From NCBI GenBank assembly GCA_024401895.1, contig JAKSKE010000007.1, forward strand, positions 1-48,741: a DNA stretch of 48,741 nt, in the 5' to 3' direction. The translations under genes were made by a program, and so were the position numbers. Source of the DNA: Bacteroidales bacterium. Lineage in GTDB: Bacteria; Bacteroidota; Bacteroidia; Bacteroidales; UBA932. This document shows, piece after piece, positions 34,714 to 44,547 of this stretch (within the stretch, counting starts at the first letter, position 1; every line of letters begins with the position of its first letter). A model generated the notes under the pieces. The model did no database searches, was not told the origin of the DNA, and worked only from the letters and a program-made list of their open reading frames with translations.

Positions 34714-35424
34714 CTATATGATTTCGTTTAAGAATTCTTTCACACACCTGCGGTACGATTCCACAGGGTCGGCCGACGCGGTAATGGGACGGCCCACGAC
34801 TATATAATCGGACCCTATCTCACGGGCCATTGCGGGAGTGGTTACGCGGCGCTGGTCGTCGGCCGCACTGTCGGCGAAACGGATACCCGGAGTCACGGCC
34901 ACGAATTCCTTCCCGCAAGCCTCCTTTACAATAGAAGCTTCCAGAGGAGAGCATACGACACCGTCCAGGCCGGCCTCCTTTGCATTTGACGCATAATGTG
35001 CGATAGTCTGTGCAATCCCGGCATTTATGAGAAGTTCCTTCTGCATCCTGTCCTCACTTGTGGAAGTCAGCTGGGTGACAGCCACCAGCACGGGGCGGGA
35101 GCCGTCTGCACGGGTCAGACCCTCCACTGCGGCGCGCATCATATCTATGGTTCCGGCCGCGTGAACGTTTGTCATATCCACATCCAGAGCCGCAAGGACC
35201 TTCATAGTCTTCCTTACGGTGTTGGGAATGTCGTGCAGTTTGAGGTCCAGAAAAATCTTATGGCCCCGGGCCTTTATCTGCCGCACTATGTCGGGACCTG
35301 CCCCATAATACAATTCCATTCCAATCTTAACGAAAGGTTTGCGGGCGCAAAGGGCGAACTTGTCAAGAAATGCGAGCACTTCAGCTCCATTGCTGAAATC
35401 GCAGGCAATAATTACGTCTTTCAT
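34714..35424 (-). CDS. pyrF: Orotidine 5'-phosphate decarboxylase, class I
   Basis: Decarboxylates OMP to UMP, the last step of the pathway. The 236-residue protein belongs to the shorter class found in Bacillus and Escherichia: [13 protein letters not shown], the catalytic [11 protein letters not shown], and [20 protein letters not shown]. Bacteroides, as far as I recall, carries the longer class II enzyme instead, so this is a possible mark of transfer. I start it at 35424, overlapping the pyrD stop by four bases (ATGA); the open frame continuing to 35856 reads through pyrD in the wrong frame. Confidence 0.96.
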   Translation of the reverse strand: MKDVIIACDFSNGAEVLAFLDKFALCARKPFVKIGMELYYGAGPDIVRQIKARGHKIFLDLKLHDIPNTVRKTMKVLAALDVDMTNVHAAGTIDMMRAAVEGLTRADGSRPVLVAVTQLTSTSEDRMQKELLINAGIAQTIAHYASNAKEAGLDGVVCSPLEASIVKEACGKEFVAVTPGIRFADSAADDQRRVTTPAMAREIGSDYIVVGRPITASADPVESYRRCVKEFLNEII

Positions 35425-36326
35425 ATTATTCCTATTATCGAATTCAAGTCGTCTATTCCATATTTGGCCATCGCCGATGGCAATTCTTCCACGATCTGCC
35501 TGCATACGAACGGATTGCGCAGGTTCTCGGCACCCACCTGCACCGCAGAGGCTCCGGCCATCATCATTTCCAGCACATCGTCGGCACAGGCCACTCCGCC
35601 GCAGCCCATAATTGGCAGACTGCACGCGTGACGCACCTGATTGACCATCCTCAGTGCAATGGGAAGAATCGCCCTCCCGCTGAACCCGCCGTACTTCTCG
35701 TGCGTCACGCAGCGGCGTGCTGCAATGTCGATTCTCATTCCAAGGACAGTGTTTATGAGGGTAAGGCCGTCGGCGCCCGCCTCTTCGCAAGCCCGCGCAA
35801 TGGCGGCAATGTCGGTAACGTTGGGGCTCAGCTTTACAAACACCGGCTTTCGGCACACCTGCTTCACGGCAGCGGTAACCTGCGCGGCACTTTCGGGGCT
35901 CGTCCCAAACGCCAGCCCTCCCCCGTGCACGTTGGGGCAGGACACGTTCACTTCTATTATGTCGGTCTGCGGGGCTTGGTCGGCCCTTGCACAGGCAGCC
36001 ACGTATTCATCTACCGAGAATCCGCTCACATTCGCTATCACCACTCCGCCAAAAATCTTCCTCAATGCAGGAAGCTTCTCATTGACAAGCACTTCCACAC
36101 CCGGATTCTGCAAGCCTACAGAATTTATCATTCCGTCCGGGCACTCGGCTATCCTGGGGCATTCGTTTCCGTAGCGAGGCTCCAAGGTAGTTCCCTTGAG
36201 AGAGATTCCACCCAGGACATCGAGGTCGTACACCCCGGCCATTTCAAGCCCGAACCCGAAAGTTCCGCTTGCCGGAATGACAGGATTACGGAACTTAATT
36301 CCGCAAAGACATACTTCGGTTACCAT
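35421..36326 (-). CDS. pyrD: Dihydroorotate dehydrogenase, NAD-linked (class 1B) catalytic subunit
   Basis: FMN enzyme oxidising dihydroorotate to orotate; with PyrK it passes electrons to NAD. The 301-residue protein has the class 1 signature with catalytic Cys in [17 protein letters not shown], the N-terminal [15 protein letters not shown] and the FMN-phosphate segment [21 protein letters not shown] start it at 36326 (MVTEVCLCG), overlapping pyrK by seven bases; the frame opens at 36365. Pairing with pyrK supports class 1B. Confidence 0.96.
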   Translation of the reverse strand: MVTEVCLCGIKFRNPVIPASGTFGFGLEMAGVYDLDVLGGISLKGTTLEPRYGNECPRIAECPDGMINSVGLQNPGVEVLVNEKLPALRKIFGGVVIANVSGFSVDEYVAACARADQAPQTDIIEVNVSCPNVHGGGLAFGTSPESAAQVTAAVKQVCRKPVFVKLSPNVTDIAAIARACEEAGADGLTLINTVLGMRIDIAARRCVTHEKYGGFSGRAILPIALRMVNQVRHACSLPIMGCGGVACADDVLEMMMAGASAVQVGAENLRNPFVCRQIVEELPSAMAKYGIDDLNSIIGII

Positions 36327-37057
36327 ATTACGTCCTCCTTGTCGAACACAGGACCGTCGGCGCACACGCGCCGGGGCCCCTTCTTAGTATGGCAGGTACA
36401 GCCATAGCATATTCCGCAGCCGCAGCCCATCCTCTCCTCGAGGCTTACCTCGCCCGGACCGCAGAGCATAGCGCACACCGCCTTCATCATAACCTTAGGG
36501 CCGCAAGTATAGAAAAAGTCATACTGCGGCCGCAACTCTCCAATCGCATCGGTCACCAGACCTTTCATCCCAAGACTTCCGTCCATTGTCACTACCGTCA
36601 CGTCTGCCCCCAACGCCCTGAAATCGTCGGCCAGCACTACGTCGCAGGCACTGTTGAAGCCCATAACCAGCTTCACCTCCCTCCCCAATGCCAGAAGTTC
36701 CTTCACCAGAGTGTAAACCGGCGAAGCCCCCAGGCCTCCACATACCACCAGAGCCTTCTCCCGACACTTGGAAGCGTCGAATCCGTTTCCCAGCGGCAGC
36801 AGCACCTGAAGTTCCTCCCCGGCCTTGAGGGAACTCATTTGAGCAGTCCCCTTCCCCACCGTCCTGTAAACCACGGTAAGCCCTCTGCCGCTCCATTCCA
36901 TAGCCGCAAGCGGGCGGCGCAGGAACCTGCCTTCCAGCATTATGTCCACGAACTGGCCGCCCCGCTCTATGGACGAGGCGTCACCGCTCAGGGTCATCCT
37001 GTAGATGTCCCTGGCTATGAGCTTGTTGCTCTCTATCTTGAACTTTATATCCTTCAT
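36320..37057 (-). CDS. pyrK: Dihydroorotate dehydrogenase electron-transfer subunit
   Basis: FAD and [2Fe-2S] subunit that links PyrD to NAD. The 245-residue protein has the FAD-binding [11 protein letters not shown] strand, the nucleotide-binding [12 protein letters not shown] and the C-terminal cluster-binding Cys set in [14 protein letters not shown] plus the later VCADGPVF Cys. It overlaps carB by four bases and pyrD by seven. Confidence 0.96.
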   Translation of the reverse strand: MKDIKFKIESNKLIARDIYRMTLSGDASSIERGGQFVDIMLEGRFLRRPLAAMEWSGRGLTVVYRTVGKGTAQMSSLKAGEELQVLLPLGNGFDASKCREKALVVCGGLGASPVYTLVKELLALGREVKLVMGFNSACDVVLADDFRALGADVTVVTMDGSLGMKGLVTDAIGELRPQYDFFYTCGPKVMMKAVCAMLCGPGEVSLEERMGCGCGICYGCTCHTKKGPRRVCADGPVFDKEDVIW

Positions 37058-40000
37058 TGCGGGAGGGTCTGCTCGGCATCGATTGTAGAAATGCCCATCG
37101 TTATTTCCTCCAGTACGTCCAGAAGCACTCTCACGGTCTCCAGCGAAGTGAACAGCGTCACGTTGTTCTCCACCGCGGTGCGGCGTATCCCATAGCCGTC
37201 CAGCCTGGTACTGTGCTGGTTTATGTCAATTGTATTTATTACATAGCTTACGTGTCCCTGGCGCAGCTCGTTCATAATGTCGTCGCTGCCGTCGCTCAGC
37301 TTGCCAAGGAACCTGGTCCTGATTCCGTTCTCCTTCAGATATTCGGCCGTTCCACGGGTAGCTTCAATGTTGAATCCCAGGTTGTAGAAGCGGCGGATGA
37401 GGGGCAGCGCATCGGCCTTGTCGTGGTCGGCGATTGTAGCGAATACCGTTCCGTAGTTCACCACCTTCACGCCCGATGCCTGCAAGGACTTGTACAACGC
37501 ACGCTTGAGCGACACGTCGTAGCCTATGGCTTCGCCGGTAGATTTCATTTCGGGAGACAGATACGTGTCGATTCCCTTGAGCTTTCCAAACGAAAATGCC
37601 GGACTCTTAACGTAATGACGCTTGCGTTCGGGAAAATACACGTCTGTAATCCCCTGCTCGCGCAGCGAATGCCCCAGCATAACCATAGTGGCAATCTTTG
37701 CCATAGGAATGCCCGTCGACTTTGACAGGAACGGAACCGTGCGGGAAGAACGCGGGTTAACCTCTATAACGTACACGTCGTCATTATTGTCCACAATGAA
37801 CTGGATATTGAAAAGGCCCACTATGCCTATCTCGAGACCGAGTTTCACTGTATAGTCTATTATTTTTCCCTTCACGGCATCGCTCAGGGAGAACGAAGGA
37901 TAAACGCTTATTGAGTCGCCCGAATGAATGCCGGTACGCTCTACGTGCTCCATTATTCCCGGAATAAAGACATCCTTTCCGTCGCAGATGGCATCAATCT
38001 CGGTTTCCCTGCCCATAATGTACCTGTCCACCAGCACTGGAGAATTCTCATTGATTTCCACCGCATTGTGCAGATAGTGCCGCAGCGCCTCCTCGTTCCC
38101 CACTATCATCATAGCGCGTCCGCCCAGCACGAATGACGGGCGAACCAGCACCGGATAGCCTATTTCTTCTGCAGCCTTCACCCCGGCCTCAACGTCGGTT
38201 ACCGCACGGGCCTCGGGCTGAGGGATTCCGGTCTTTCTCATAATGGCCTCGAAAAGTTTGCGGTCCTCGGCATTGTCGATTGCCTGAATCTGAGTGCCTA
38301 TTATGGGAACTCCGAATTCGGCTATGGGGCCCGCCAGATTTATGGCAGTCTGGCCACCGAGGGTTACAATTACACCGGAAGGCTTCTCTACACGAATCAC
38401 GTTCATAACGTCCTCCACCGTCAGAGGCTCGAAGTACAGCTTGTCTGAAATGGAATAGTCGGTGGAAACCGTCTCCGGATTATTGTTTATGATGATTGCT
38501 TCGTAGCCGGCTTCGCGTATGGCCCAGATGGCGTGAACCGTAGAATAGTCGAATTCCACGCCCTGGCCTATTCTTATGGGGCCGGCTCCCAGCACCAGAA
38601 TCTTCTTCCGGTCGCTCACCACGGTCTCGTTTCCGGTCTCGTATGTAGAGTAAAAATACGGCACGTCGGTCTTGCGGGCAGCGGCACAGCTGTCTATGAA
38701 CTTGTAAACGGGGTGTATGTCCCGGCTCCACCGCCACTCTGTCATCTGCTTCTCGGTCTTTCCCCAAAGGCTGCCTATATACTTGTCGCTGAATCCCATA
38801 CGCTTGGCTTCATAAAGCACGGCAGGGTCCAGGACATTTGCCTTGAGCTCGGCTTCCATTCTCACTATCGCAGCTATCTTCTCCAGGAAGAGCATATCTA
38901 TCTTTGTGCAGTCATAAATGAGCCGCACGTCCACACCGTTGCGGATAAGCTGGGCTATGGCCAGCAGATGGTCATCCGGGAACTTTACTATATAGTCGAA
39001 GAGTTCGCGGTCGCTGAGTTTCTCGAATTTGCTCTTGAATATGTGGCTGCACCCTATTTCCAGCGAACGGATGGCCTTGAGCAGGCTCTCCTCTATGGTT
39101 CTGCCTATGCTCATTACCTCTCCCGTAGCCTTCATCTGGGTTCCCAGTTCGTTTATGGCTTCGCTGAATTTGTCGAAGGCGAAACGGGGAACCTTGCTCA
39201 CAACGTAATCGATGGCAGGTTCGCAGCAGGCCGGCGCGCCGGCAACCATAATTTCATCGAGGGTAAGCCCCACTGCAATCTTTGCGGTAACCCTGGCGAT
39301 GGGGAATCCGCTGGCCTTCGAAGCCAGGGCCGAAGAGCGGGAAACCCTGGGATTCACCTCAATTATATAATACTGGAAAGACAGGGGATCCAGTGCAAAC
39401 TGCACGTTGCATCCGCCCTCTATTCCCAAAGCCCTGATAAGTTTCAGGGCACTGCTGCGCAGCATTTCGTACTCCTTGTCGGCCAGAGTCTGGGCCGGCG
39501 CAACCACTATTGAATCTCCGGTATGAATACCCACGGGGTCCACATTCTCCATCGAACATATTGTTATGGCAGTGTCGTTGGAGTCGCGCATCACCTCGAA
39601 CTCGATTTCCTTGTAGCCCTTGACGCTCTTTTCTATAAGTACCTGGCCTACAGGAGAAAGAGCGAGAGCGCCGCGCATAAGGTCGGTCAGTTCTTCATCG
39701 TTGTCGGCAAAGCCGCCGCCGGTTCCTCCAAGAGTGAAAGCGGGCCTTGCAACCACCGGATAACCTATTTCACGTGCCGTTGCAAGCGCTTCTTCGGTAC
39801 TGTAGCATATTTGCGAAGGAATCACAGGCTCATCCAGACTTATGCAGAGTTCCTTGAAGAGTTCGCGGTCCTCGGCCTGCTCGATACTCTGGAACGAAGT
39901 TCCCAGAATCTCTACCTGACACTCGGAAAGCACACCCTTCCTGGCCAGCTTTACAGCCAGGTTAAGCCCGGTCTGTCCACCCAGCCCGGGGAGTATGGCG

Positions 40001-40251
40001 TCGGGGCGTTCGTACCTTATGATTTTAGCAACGTACTCCAAATCCAGCGGTTCCATATAAACCTTGTCGGCAATATGGGTATCTGTCATAATGGTCGCCG
40101 GATTGGAATTCACGAGAATTACTTCGTAACCCTCTTCCTTGAGAGCCAGACAGGCCTGAGTGCCGGCATAGTCGAATTCGGCGGCCTGGCCTATGACGAT
40201 GGGGCCCGAGCCTATCACCATTATTTTCTTTATATCTTTCCTTCTGGGCAT
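37054..40251 (-). CDS. carB: Carbamoyl-phosphate synthase large subunit
   Basis: Makes carbamoyl phosphate from bicarbonate, ammonia and two ATP. The 1065-residue protein has both ATP-grasp halves: [31 protein letters not shown] and [20 protein letters not shown] in the first, and [32 protein letters not shown] and [20 protein letters not shown] in the second. The C-terminal 130 residues are the allosteric MGS-like domain ([18 protein letters not shown]). These parts look fully functional. It lies three bases after carA, which has lost its glutaminase residues, so free ammonia is the likely nitrogen source. It overlaps pyrK by four bases. Confidence 0.97.
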   Translation of the reverse strand: MPRRKDIKKIMVIGSGPIVIGQAAEFDYAGTQACLALKEEGYEVILVNSNPATIMTDTHIADKVYMEPLDLEYVAKIIRYERPDAILPGLGGQTGLNLAVKLARKGVLSECQVEILGTSFQSIEQAEDRELFKELCISLDEPVIPSQICYSTEEALATAREIGYPVVARPAFTLGGTGGGFADNDEELTDLMRGALALSPVGQVLIEKSVKGYKEIEFEVMRDSNDTAITICSMENVDPVGIHTGDSIVVAPAQTLADKEYEMLRSSALKLIRALGIEGGCNVQFALDPLSFQYYIIEVNPRVSRSSALASKASGFPIARVTAKIAVGLTLDEIMVAGAPACCEPAIDYVVSKVPRFAFDKFSEAINELGTQMKATGEVMSIGRTIEESLLKAIRSLEIGCSHIFKSKFEKLSDRELFDYIVKFPDDHLLAIAQLIRNGVDVRLIYDCTKIDMLFLEKIAAIVRMEAELKANVLDPAVLYEAKRMGFSDKYIGSLWGKTEKQMTEWRWSRDIHPVYKFIDSCAAARKTDVPYFYSTYETGNETVVSDRKKILVLGAGPIRIGQGVEFDYSTVHAIWAIREAGYEAIIINNNPETVSTDYSISDKLYFEPLTVEDVMNVIRVEKPSGVIVTLGGQTAINLAGPIAEFGVPIIGTQIQAIDNAEDRKLFEAIMRKTGIPQPEARAVTDVEAGVKAAEEIGYPVLVRPSFVLGGRAMMIVGNEEALRHYLHNAVEINENSPVLVDRYIMGRETEIDAICDGKDVFIPGIMEHVERTGIHSGDSISVYPSFSLSDAVKGKIIDYTVKLGLEIGIVGLFNIQFIVDNNDDVYVIEVNPRSSRTVPFLSKSTGIPMAKIATMVMLGHSLREQGITDVYFPERKRHYVKSPAFSFGKLKGIDTYLSPEMKSTGEAIGYDVSLKRALYKSLQASGVKVVNYGTVFATIADHDKADALPLIRRFYNLGFNIEATRGTAEYLKENGIRTRFLGKLSDGSDDIMNELRQGHVSYVINTIDINQHSTRLDGYGIRRTAVENNVTLFTSLETVRVLLDVLEEITMGISTIDAEQTLPQ

Positions 40252-40254
40252 AAA

Positions 40255-41331
40255 TCAGTCCTCCATCATCTTAACAAATTCATCGAAGAATTCACTCTCC
40301 CGCGGGCCAGGTGCACCTTCGGGACAAAAAGCTACCGAAAACACCCTGTCGGCATCGCAGGAAATTCCCTCTACCGTAGAGTCAACCACATTGAGATGAG
40401 TAATCTGCAGGCCGGCGGCCTTTGCACTGTCGCCGTCCACGCTGTAGTGGCAGCTGTGCATTGCGGTGAAGATTCTGCCTGCACTCAGACTGCGCACCGG
40501 CATATCGCCGTATTGCCCGCAGCCGGACTTCTCTACTTTTGCACCGTAAGAAAGGGCAATGAGCAAATGTCCGAGCCCTGTTCCGGCAAGGGGATACCGG
40601 CCCCGAAGCCCTTTCAGGAGCGATACAATCTCCTCCAGTTCCATAGGATTCCCGGGGCCTCCGCTAACCAGGACTCCGTCGGGATTGAAAGCGGCTATTT
40701 CGTTGAGCGTAGAATTAAACGGCACCACGGTAACGTTGCATCCGCGCTCGTTGAGCGCTTCAATCATTCCGTGCTTCACCCCGCAATCCAGAATCACCAC
40801 GTCGAAACGGTGGTGAGGGGTGCGGGAGAACCATCTCTTGCGGCAGCTCACGCCGGCAACGGGATGCCCTTCGGGCTTATGGCCGGCAATTATTTCCAGG
40901 GCCTGTTCCAGCGGAGTCCCGGCAGGCACGATAGCGCCCATCAGCGAACCGTTCTCGCGTATGATGTGTGAAATCATTCGGGTGTCCACCCCGCTTATAC
41001 AGGGTATGCCGTGCTCCTCCAGTTCCTCGGACAGTGTTTTGGTGTAGCGGAAGTTGGACGGGGTCGAACTGCACTCCCTTACCACCAGACCGGCAAGCCT
41101 GGGAGTACGGGATTCGTAATCCTCGTCGGTAATGCCGTACTGCCCTATGGCAGGGTAGGTCATAACCACTATCTGGCCGGCATAGGCCGGGTCTGAAATT
41201 ATTTCCTGATAGCCCACCACCGAGGTGTTGAAGACTATTTCGCCTACGGCCGGAAACAGTGCGCCGCTCGCTATTCCGTAGAACTCCTGTCCGTTTTCCA
41301 GAACCAGCTTTAATTTGGCAGATGAATTCAT
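40255..41331 (-). CDS. carA: Carbamoyl-phosphate synthase small subunit with inactivated glutaminase
   Basis: The small subunit normally hydrolyses glutamine and passes ammonia to CarB. This 358-residue protein has the right length and N-terminal domain (GEIVFNTSVVGYQEIISDPA, YAGQIVVMTYPAIGQYGI) and keeps SGGPGNP of the glutaminase fold. The active site is lost: the motif normally G-I-C-L-G-H-Q reads G-T-G-L-G-H-L, with Gly252 for the nucleophilic Cys (codon GGG, 40576-40578), and the motif normally F-H-P-E reads F-C-P-E, with Cys336 for the catalytic His (codon TGT, 40324-40326). Glu338 of the triad remains. The usual Q-N-H-G segment reads MHSCHY. The frame is intact, so a structural role is likely kept. 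It overlaps pyrC by four bases. Confidence 0.95.
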   Translation of the reverse strand: MNSSAKLKLVLENGQEFYGIASGALFPAVGEIVFNTSVVGYQEIISDPAYAGQIVVMTYPAIGQYGITDEDYESRTPRLAGLVVRECSSTPSNFRYTKTLSEELEEHGIPCISGVDTRMISHIIRENGSLMGAIVPAGTPLEQALEIIAGHKPEGHPVAGVSCRKRWFSRTPHHRFDVVILDCGVKHGMIEALNERGCNVTVVPFNSTLNEIAAFNPDGVLVSGGPGNPMELEEIVSLLKGLRGRYPLAGTGLGHLLIALSYGAKVEKSGCGQYGDMPVRSLSAGRIFTAMHSCHYSVDGDSAKAAGLQITHLNVVDSTVEGISCDADRVFSVAFCPEGAPGPRESEFFDEFVKMMED

Positions 41332-42446
41332 ATACTGTAAACTGTGTTGTCTCTATAAACTGTCCTGATGCATCTCCCCCATACCTGCATACCGTCGAAT
41401 GGGGTGCTGTGACCCATTGAACGGAACGTGCCGCTGTCAATCACATAGGGTCGGGAAACGTCGAACAGGGCATAGTCGTGCGGGGCCTCGGGTAAATTGA
41501 AGCGCCGGCGGGGAGCAGTGCTCATAAGCTCTATGAGCCGCTCCAAACTAATTTCCCCGGTCCTTACCAGCCCCGTGTAAAGTACCGGGAAAGCGGTTTC
41601 CAGACCTACGATTCCCATTGCGCTGTGCTCCAGACCGCGGGACTTCTCGGCGGCCGAATGAGGCGCGTGGTCGGTTGCTATCATATCTATGGTGCCGTCC
41701 CTGAGTCCTTCCAAAAGAGCCTGACGGTCTTCCTCCTCCCTCAACGGCGGATTCATCTTGAACCTTCCGTCCTCCTGCAGGTCATTTTCGCTCAGCAGCA
41801 GGTAGTGGGGCGCGGTTTCGCAGCTCACGTTCACTCCCGAGGCCTTGGCCTCCCTAATGAGCCGGACGCTTTCCCTGGTGGAAATGTGGCATACGTGATA
41901 GGCACAGCCCGTGCGGGCGGCGAGTTCAAGGTCGCGCTCTATCTGAGCCCATTCGCTGCGGGAGCTTATGCCCCGATGGCCGTGAGCCCGGGCGTACTGC
42001 CCGTCGTGGATGTATCCCCCGTGCAGCAGGCTGTTGTCTTCGCAGTGAGCCGCAATAATACAGCCGTTTTCGGCGGCGGCCTCCATAGCGCGGAGCATCA
42101 TTGCAGGATTCTGGACTCCGCTGCCGTCGTCGGAAAAAGCCACCGCCTTCCCCTTGAGGGCCGCGAAATCTACAGGTTCAATACCCTTCCTGCCTATGGT
42201 AATTGAGGCGTATGGACGTACGTCGATGCAGGCGTCGCGCCTGATAATTTCCAGTTCCCGCTCCAGATTTTCCACCGAATCGGGCACCGGGTCAAGGTTG
42301 GGCATAGGGCATACACAGGTATAACCCCCTGCGGCGGCGGCCATACTGCCGCTGCGTATAGTCTCTTTATACGAAAAACCCGGCTCCCGGAAATGCACGT
42401 GCACATCCACCAAAGCCGGACAGCGTATGATTTGCTCTTCCTTCAC
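41328..42446 (-). CDS. pyrC: Dihydroorotase, class I
   Basis: Cyclises carbamoyl-aspartate to dihydroorotate. The 372-residue TIM-barrel enzyme has the metal site HVHFREPG (residues 16-23), the class I bridging Asp in VAFSDDGSGVQ, IIAAHCED, YHVCHISTRE and the catalytic ATDHAPH. The HxH motif lies only 16 residues from the start, about 40 fewer than in most class I enzymes, so the N-terminal part of the small beta domain is missing. The promoter box is only 21 bases upstream, which rules out a longer product. First gene of the pyr operon. Confidence 0.95.
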   Translation of the reverse strand: MKEEQIIRCPALVDVHVHFREPGFSYKETIRSGSMAAAAGGYTCVCPMPNLDPVPDSVENLERELEIIRRDACIDVRPYASITIGRKGIEPVDFAALKGKAVAFSDDGSGVQNPAMMLRAMEAAAENGCIIAAHCEDNSLLHGGYIHDGQYARAHGHRGISSRSEWAQIERDLELAARTGCAYHVCHISTRESVRLIREAKASGVNVSCETAPHYLLLSENDLQEDGRFKMNPPLREEEDRQALLEGLRDGTIDMIATDHAPHSAAEKSRGLEHSAMGIVGLETAFPVLYTGLVRTGEISLERLIELMSTAPRRRFNLPEAPHDYALFDVSRPYVIDSGTFRSMGHSTPFDGMQVWGRCIRTVYRDNTVYSI

Positions 42447-42464
42447 GCTTAAGATTTACAATCT

Positions 42465-42496
42465 TACAAAGATACTAAGTTTTCACTATCTTTGTA
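42465..42496. promoter_or_regulatory. Divergent promoters of the pyr operon and phosphatase gene, forming a palindrome
   Basis: TACAAAGATA (42465-42474) and TATCTTTGTA (42487-42496) are perfect 10-bp inverted arms around 12 bases. Each arm contains a TATCTTTG box matching TAnnTTTG: 42467-42474 on the minus strand for pyrC (leader about 15 bases) and 42487-42494 on the plus strand for the gene at 42514 (leader about 14 bases). Because both arms are promoter boxes, the symmetry may simply reflect that, or serve one shared operator. Confidence 0.6.
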
Positions 42497-42513
42497 CAAA
42501 ATAAATCCACAAA

Positions 42514-44547
42514 ATGAAAGCTAAAATTATTCTTTTCCTTCTGCTGATTCTTCCGTCTGCCGCTTTTGCGCAGGAAAAGGTGTACTGCATAAACGCCTGT
42601 CCTGGAGAAGACGCAAGCTCTCAAATTAACATAAGCTGGGCCGCCGACACCACCGTTACCGACAGCTACCTGCTGGTATGCGCCGACGGCGGAAAGCCGG
42701 TGGCATACTATCCGGCGCAATATGTCTGCGACGAATTCTTCGACCTGCCGTCGGCCTCGCCGAACGGAGAGAAAATAAGGGAGACCGCAAAATTCCTGAG
42801 GTGCAAGACCGCTCTTTCCGGACTGAAGGCAAACACCCGGTACAGTTACGTCATCTGCAGCGGAACGGCCAGAAAAGTGAACTCCCTTCATTCCGCCAAG
42901 GGACGCCTGTGCGACGAACGGCAATTCAAGACCGCCGGAGCGTCCGAATGGTCGGCCTGCATAATTTCTGATTTCCACACCTACACTCCCCTGCCCAAGC
43001 GGCTGCAGTCGGCAATGGCAATGATCAACACCGTAAAGGAATACGACCCGGCGGTTGACTGGGTTCTGAATGCCGGAGACGTATGCGCCTGGGGCGGAAG
43101 CCACTCCTTCTGGCGTGAGCTCTACAGCCAGGACAACTACAAAACCCAAATCTGGGCAGGAGTGAACGGGAATCACGACAATATGAGCCGCGGCTACGAA
43201 AAACAGAGCCACGCCTTCTTCCGCGAAAACGCGGCATACCCGCAGAACGGCTACGGTGACCAGCAGGGCGTATGCTACTGGTTCCGCTACGGACAGGTTC
43301 TGTTCGTTATGCTCAACAGCGAGGCAATGCACGACTATATGGGCCTGCACGACGCGCAGAACTGGGTCAGAGAGGTTATCACCGACCAGAGAAACTCCTC
43401 AAATCCTCCCACCTACACCGTAGTGTGCGAACATTACGAATGGTTCCATCCCAACGGAGCATTTCTGCAGTACAAGCGCTGGCACGAACTCTTCGACCAG
43501 CTGGGAGTTGACCTGGCTCTGAGCGGCAACAGCCACATATACGTGCGTTCACTGCCGGTTTATGACGGAAAAGTTACCGACGGCAGCTACGGCACAGTAT
43601 ATTTGCAGACTTCGTCCAGCGACAACGAAAGAGGCCGCACCATAAAGGACGAGCCTCCTCAGAACAGCGACAAAGTTGCCTTCCGCTTTACAGAGGGAGG
43701 TCACACCATAAGCGCCCTGGACCTGAAGGTCAACGACAGCGCGATGACCCTCACCCTGCTCGACCGCAACGGCAAAGTCCTGGATTTCGCCAAGGTTCCG
43801 GCCAAACCGAACAAGCGGTACAAGGAAGACGTGCTTGCCACTTTCCTGCGCGACTCCCTGAGTGCCGTAACCACACGCTGCGCCCAAACCCTGCAGGCAG
43901 CCTATATGGCCGAAAAGCACCTGGGAACCCGATATAACGTGCCGGGTTGGGAAGGCTTCCCCGTAGAATACTACGAGTACTACACCGGCATTGACATAAA
44001 CACAAAGGCCCCCAAAAGAGGCACCGTGCTAATGCTCAACCCCAGCGCCGAAAAACTCGCGAAATGGATTGTCACCGCAGTTTACGACGCCACCGGAACC
44101 ATACGCTACGAAGACCTGGAAAAGGTGAGGAAGTTCATTACCTGGCAGTCTGGAGCACAGTTCCCGGTCAAGGGTGTGGTTTACGAAGCAATGTACACCC
44201 CGGGAGACTACTACCCCTACATATTCAAGGACGGAGTTACGGTATATATGGAAGATGAAGCGCGCCACAAGGCACAGGACCAGCATCCCAGCGACGAACT
44301 TCTCGATTTCTACACCGACACAATGTCCAACGAAAATCTCAAGAGCTATACCGGCAGGTACGCCCGCATTTCAAGCACCACCAGGGAAATGTACTACAAG
44401 GCCGGAGGCAAAGACAAAGTTGGAAAGAGCGACGACGGAATGCGCGACACAGCCTGGCTGGCCACCGTTGCCAAAAACTATCAGAGAGCCTGGAAGTCAG
44501 ACCGCAACTTCCTTATTTATGCCTGGGCTCTGAGCAATCTGGAATAG
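42514..44547 (+). CDS. Secreted purple-acid-phosphatase-like metallophosphoesterase
   Basis: A 677-residue exported protein. The signal peptide ends at AFA-QEK (residues 1-20). Residues 25-140 resemble the fibronectin-III-like domain preceding purple acid phosphatases (ALSGLKANTRYSYVICSG). Residues 148-390 are the metallophosphoesterase core: ISDFH (Asp153, His155), NAGDV (Asp189), GNHDN (Asn220, His221), CEHYEW (His307) and SGNSHIY (His341). In the last motif, normally G-H-x-H, the first His is Asn339. The C-terminal 270 residues form a separate domain I do not recognise (WEGFPVEYYEYY, TPGDYYPYIFKDG). Phosphomonoester or diester substrates are likely; exact substrate unknown. The end overlaps the DAHP synthase gene by 35 bases, convergent. 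Confidence 0.85.
   Translation: MKAKIILFLLLILPSAAFAQEKVYCINACPGEDASSQINISWAADTTVTDSYLLVCADGGKPVAYYPAQYVCDEFFDLPSASPNGEKIRETAKFLRCKTALSGLKANTRYSYVICSGTARKVNSLHSAKGRLCDERQFKTAGASEWSACIISDFHTYTPLPKRLQSAMAMINTVKEYDPAVDWVLNAGDVCAWGGSHSFWRELYSQDNYKTQIWAGVNGNHDNMSRGYEKQSHAFFRENAAYPQNGYGDQQGVCYWFRYGQVLFVMLNSEAMHDYMGLHDAQNWVREVITDQRNSSNPPTYTVVCEHYEWFHPNGAFLQYKRWHELFDQLGVDLALSGNSHIYVRSLPVYDGKVTDGSYGTVYLQTSSSDNERGRTIKDEPPQNSDKVAFRFTEGGHTISALDLKVNDSAMTLTLLDRNGKVLDFAKVPAKPNKRYKEDVLATFLRDSLSAVTTRCAQTLQAAYMAEKHLGTRYNVPGWEGFPVEYYEYYTGIDINTKAPKRGTVLMLNPSAEKLAKWIVTAVYDATGTIRYEDLEKVRKFITWQSGAQFPVKGVVYEAMYTPGDYYPYIFKDGVTVYMEDEARHKAQDQHPSDELLDFYTDTMSNENLKSYTGRYARISSTTREMYYKAGGKDKVGKSDDGMRDTAWLATVAKNYQRAWKSDRNFLIYAWALSNLE

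Noticed and set aside
36327-36365. Upstream start for pyrD at 36365
   Set aside because: The 13 added residues (Arg-rich) lie within pyrK and do not match Pyr[10 protein letters not shown] is the usual beginning.
39523-40971. 482-codon plus-strand open frame opposite carB and carA
   Set aside because: Antisense shadow crossing the carA-carB junction; no protein features.
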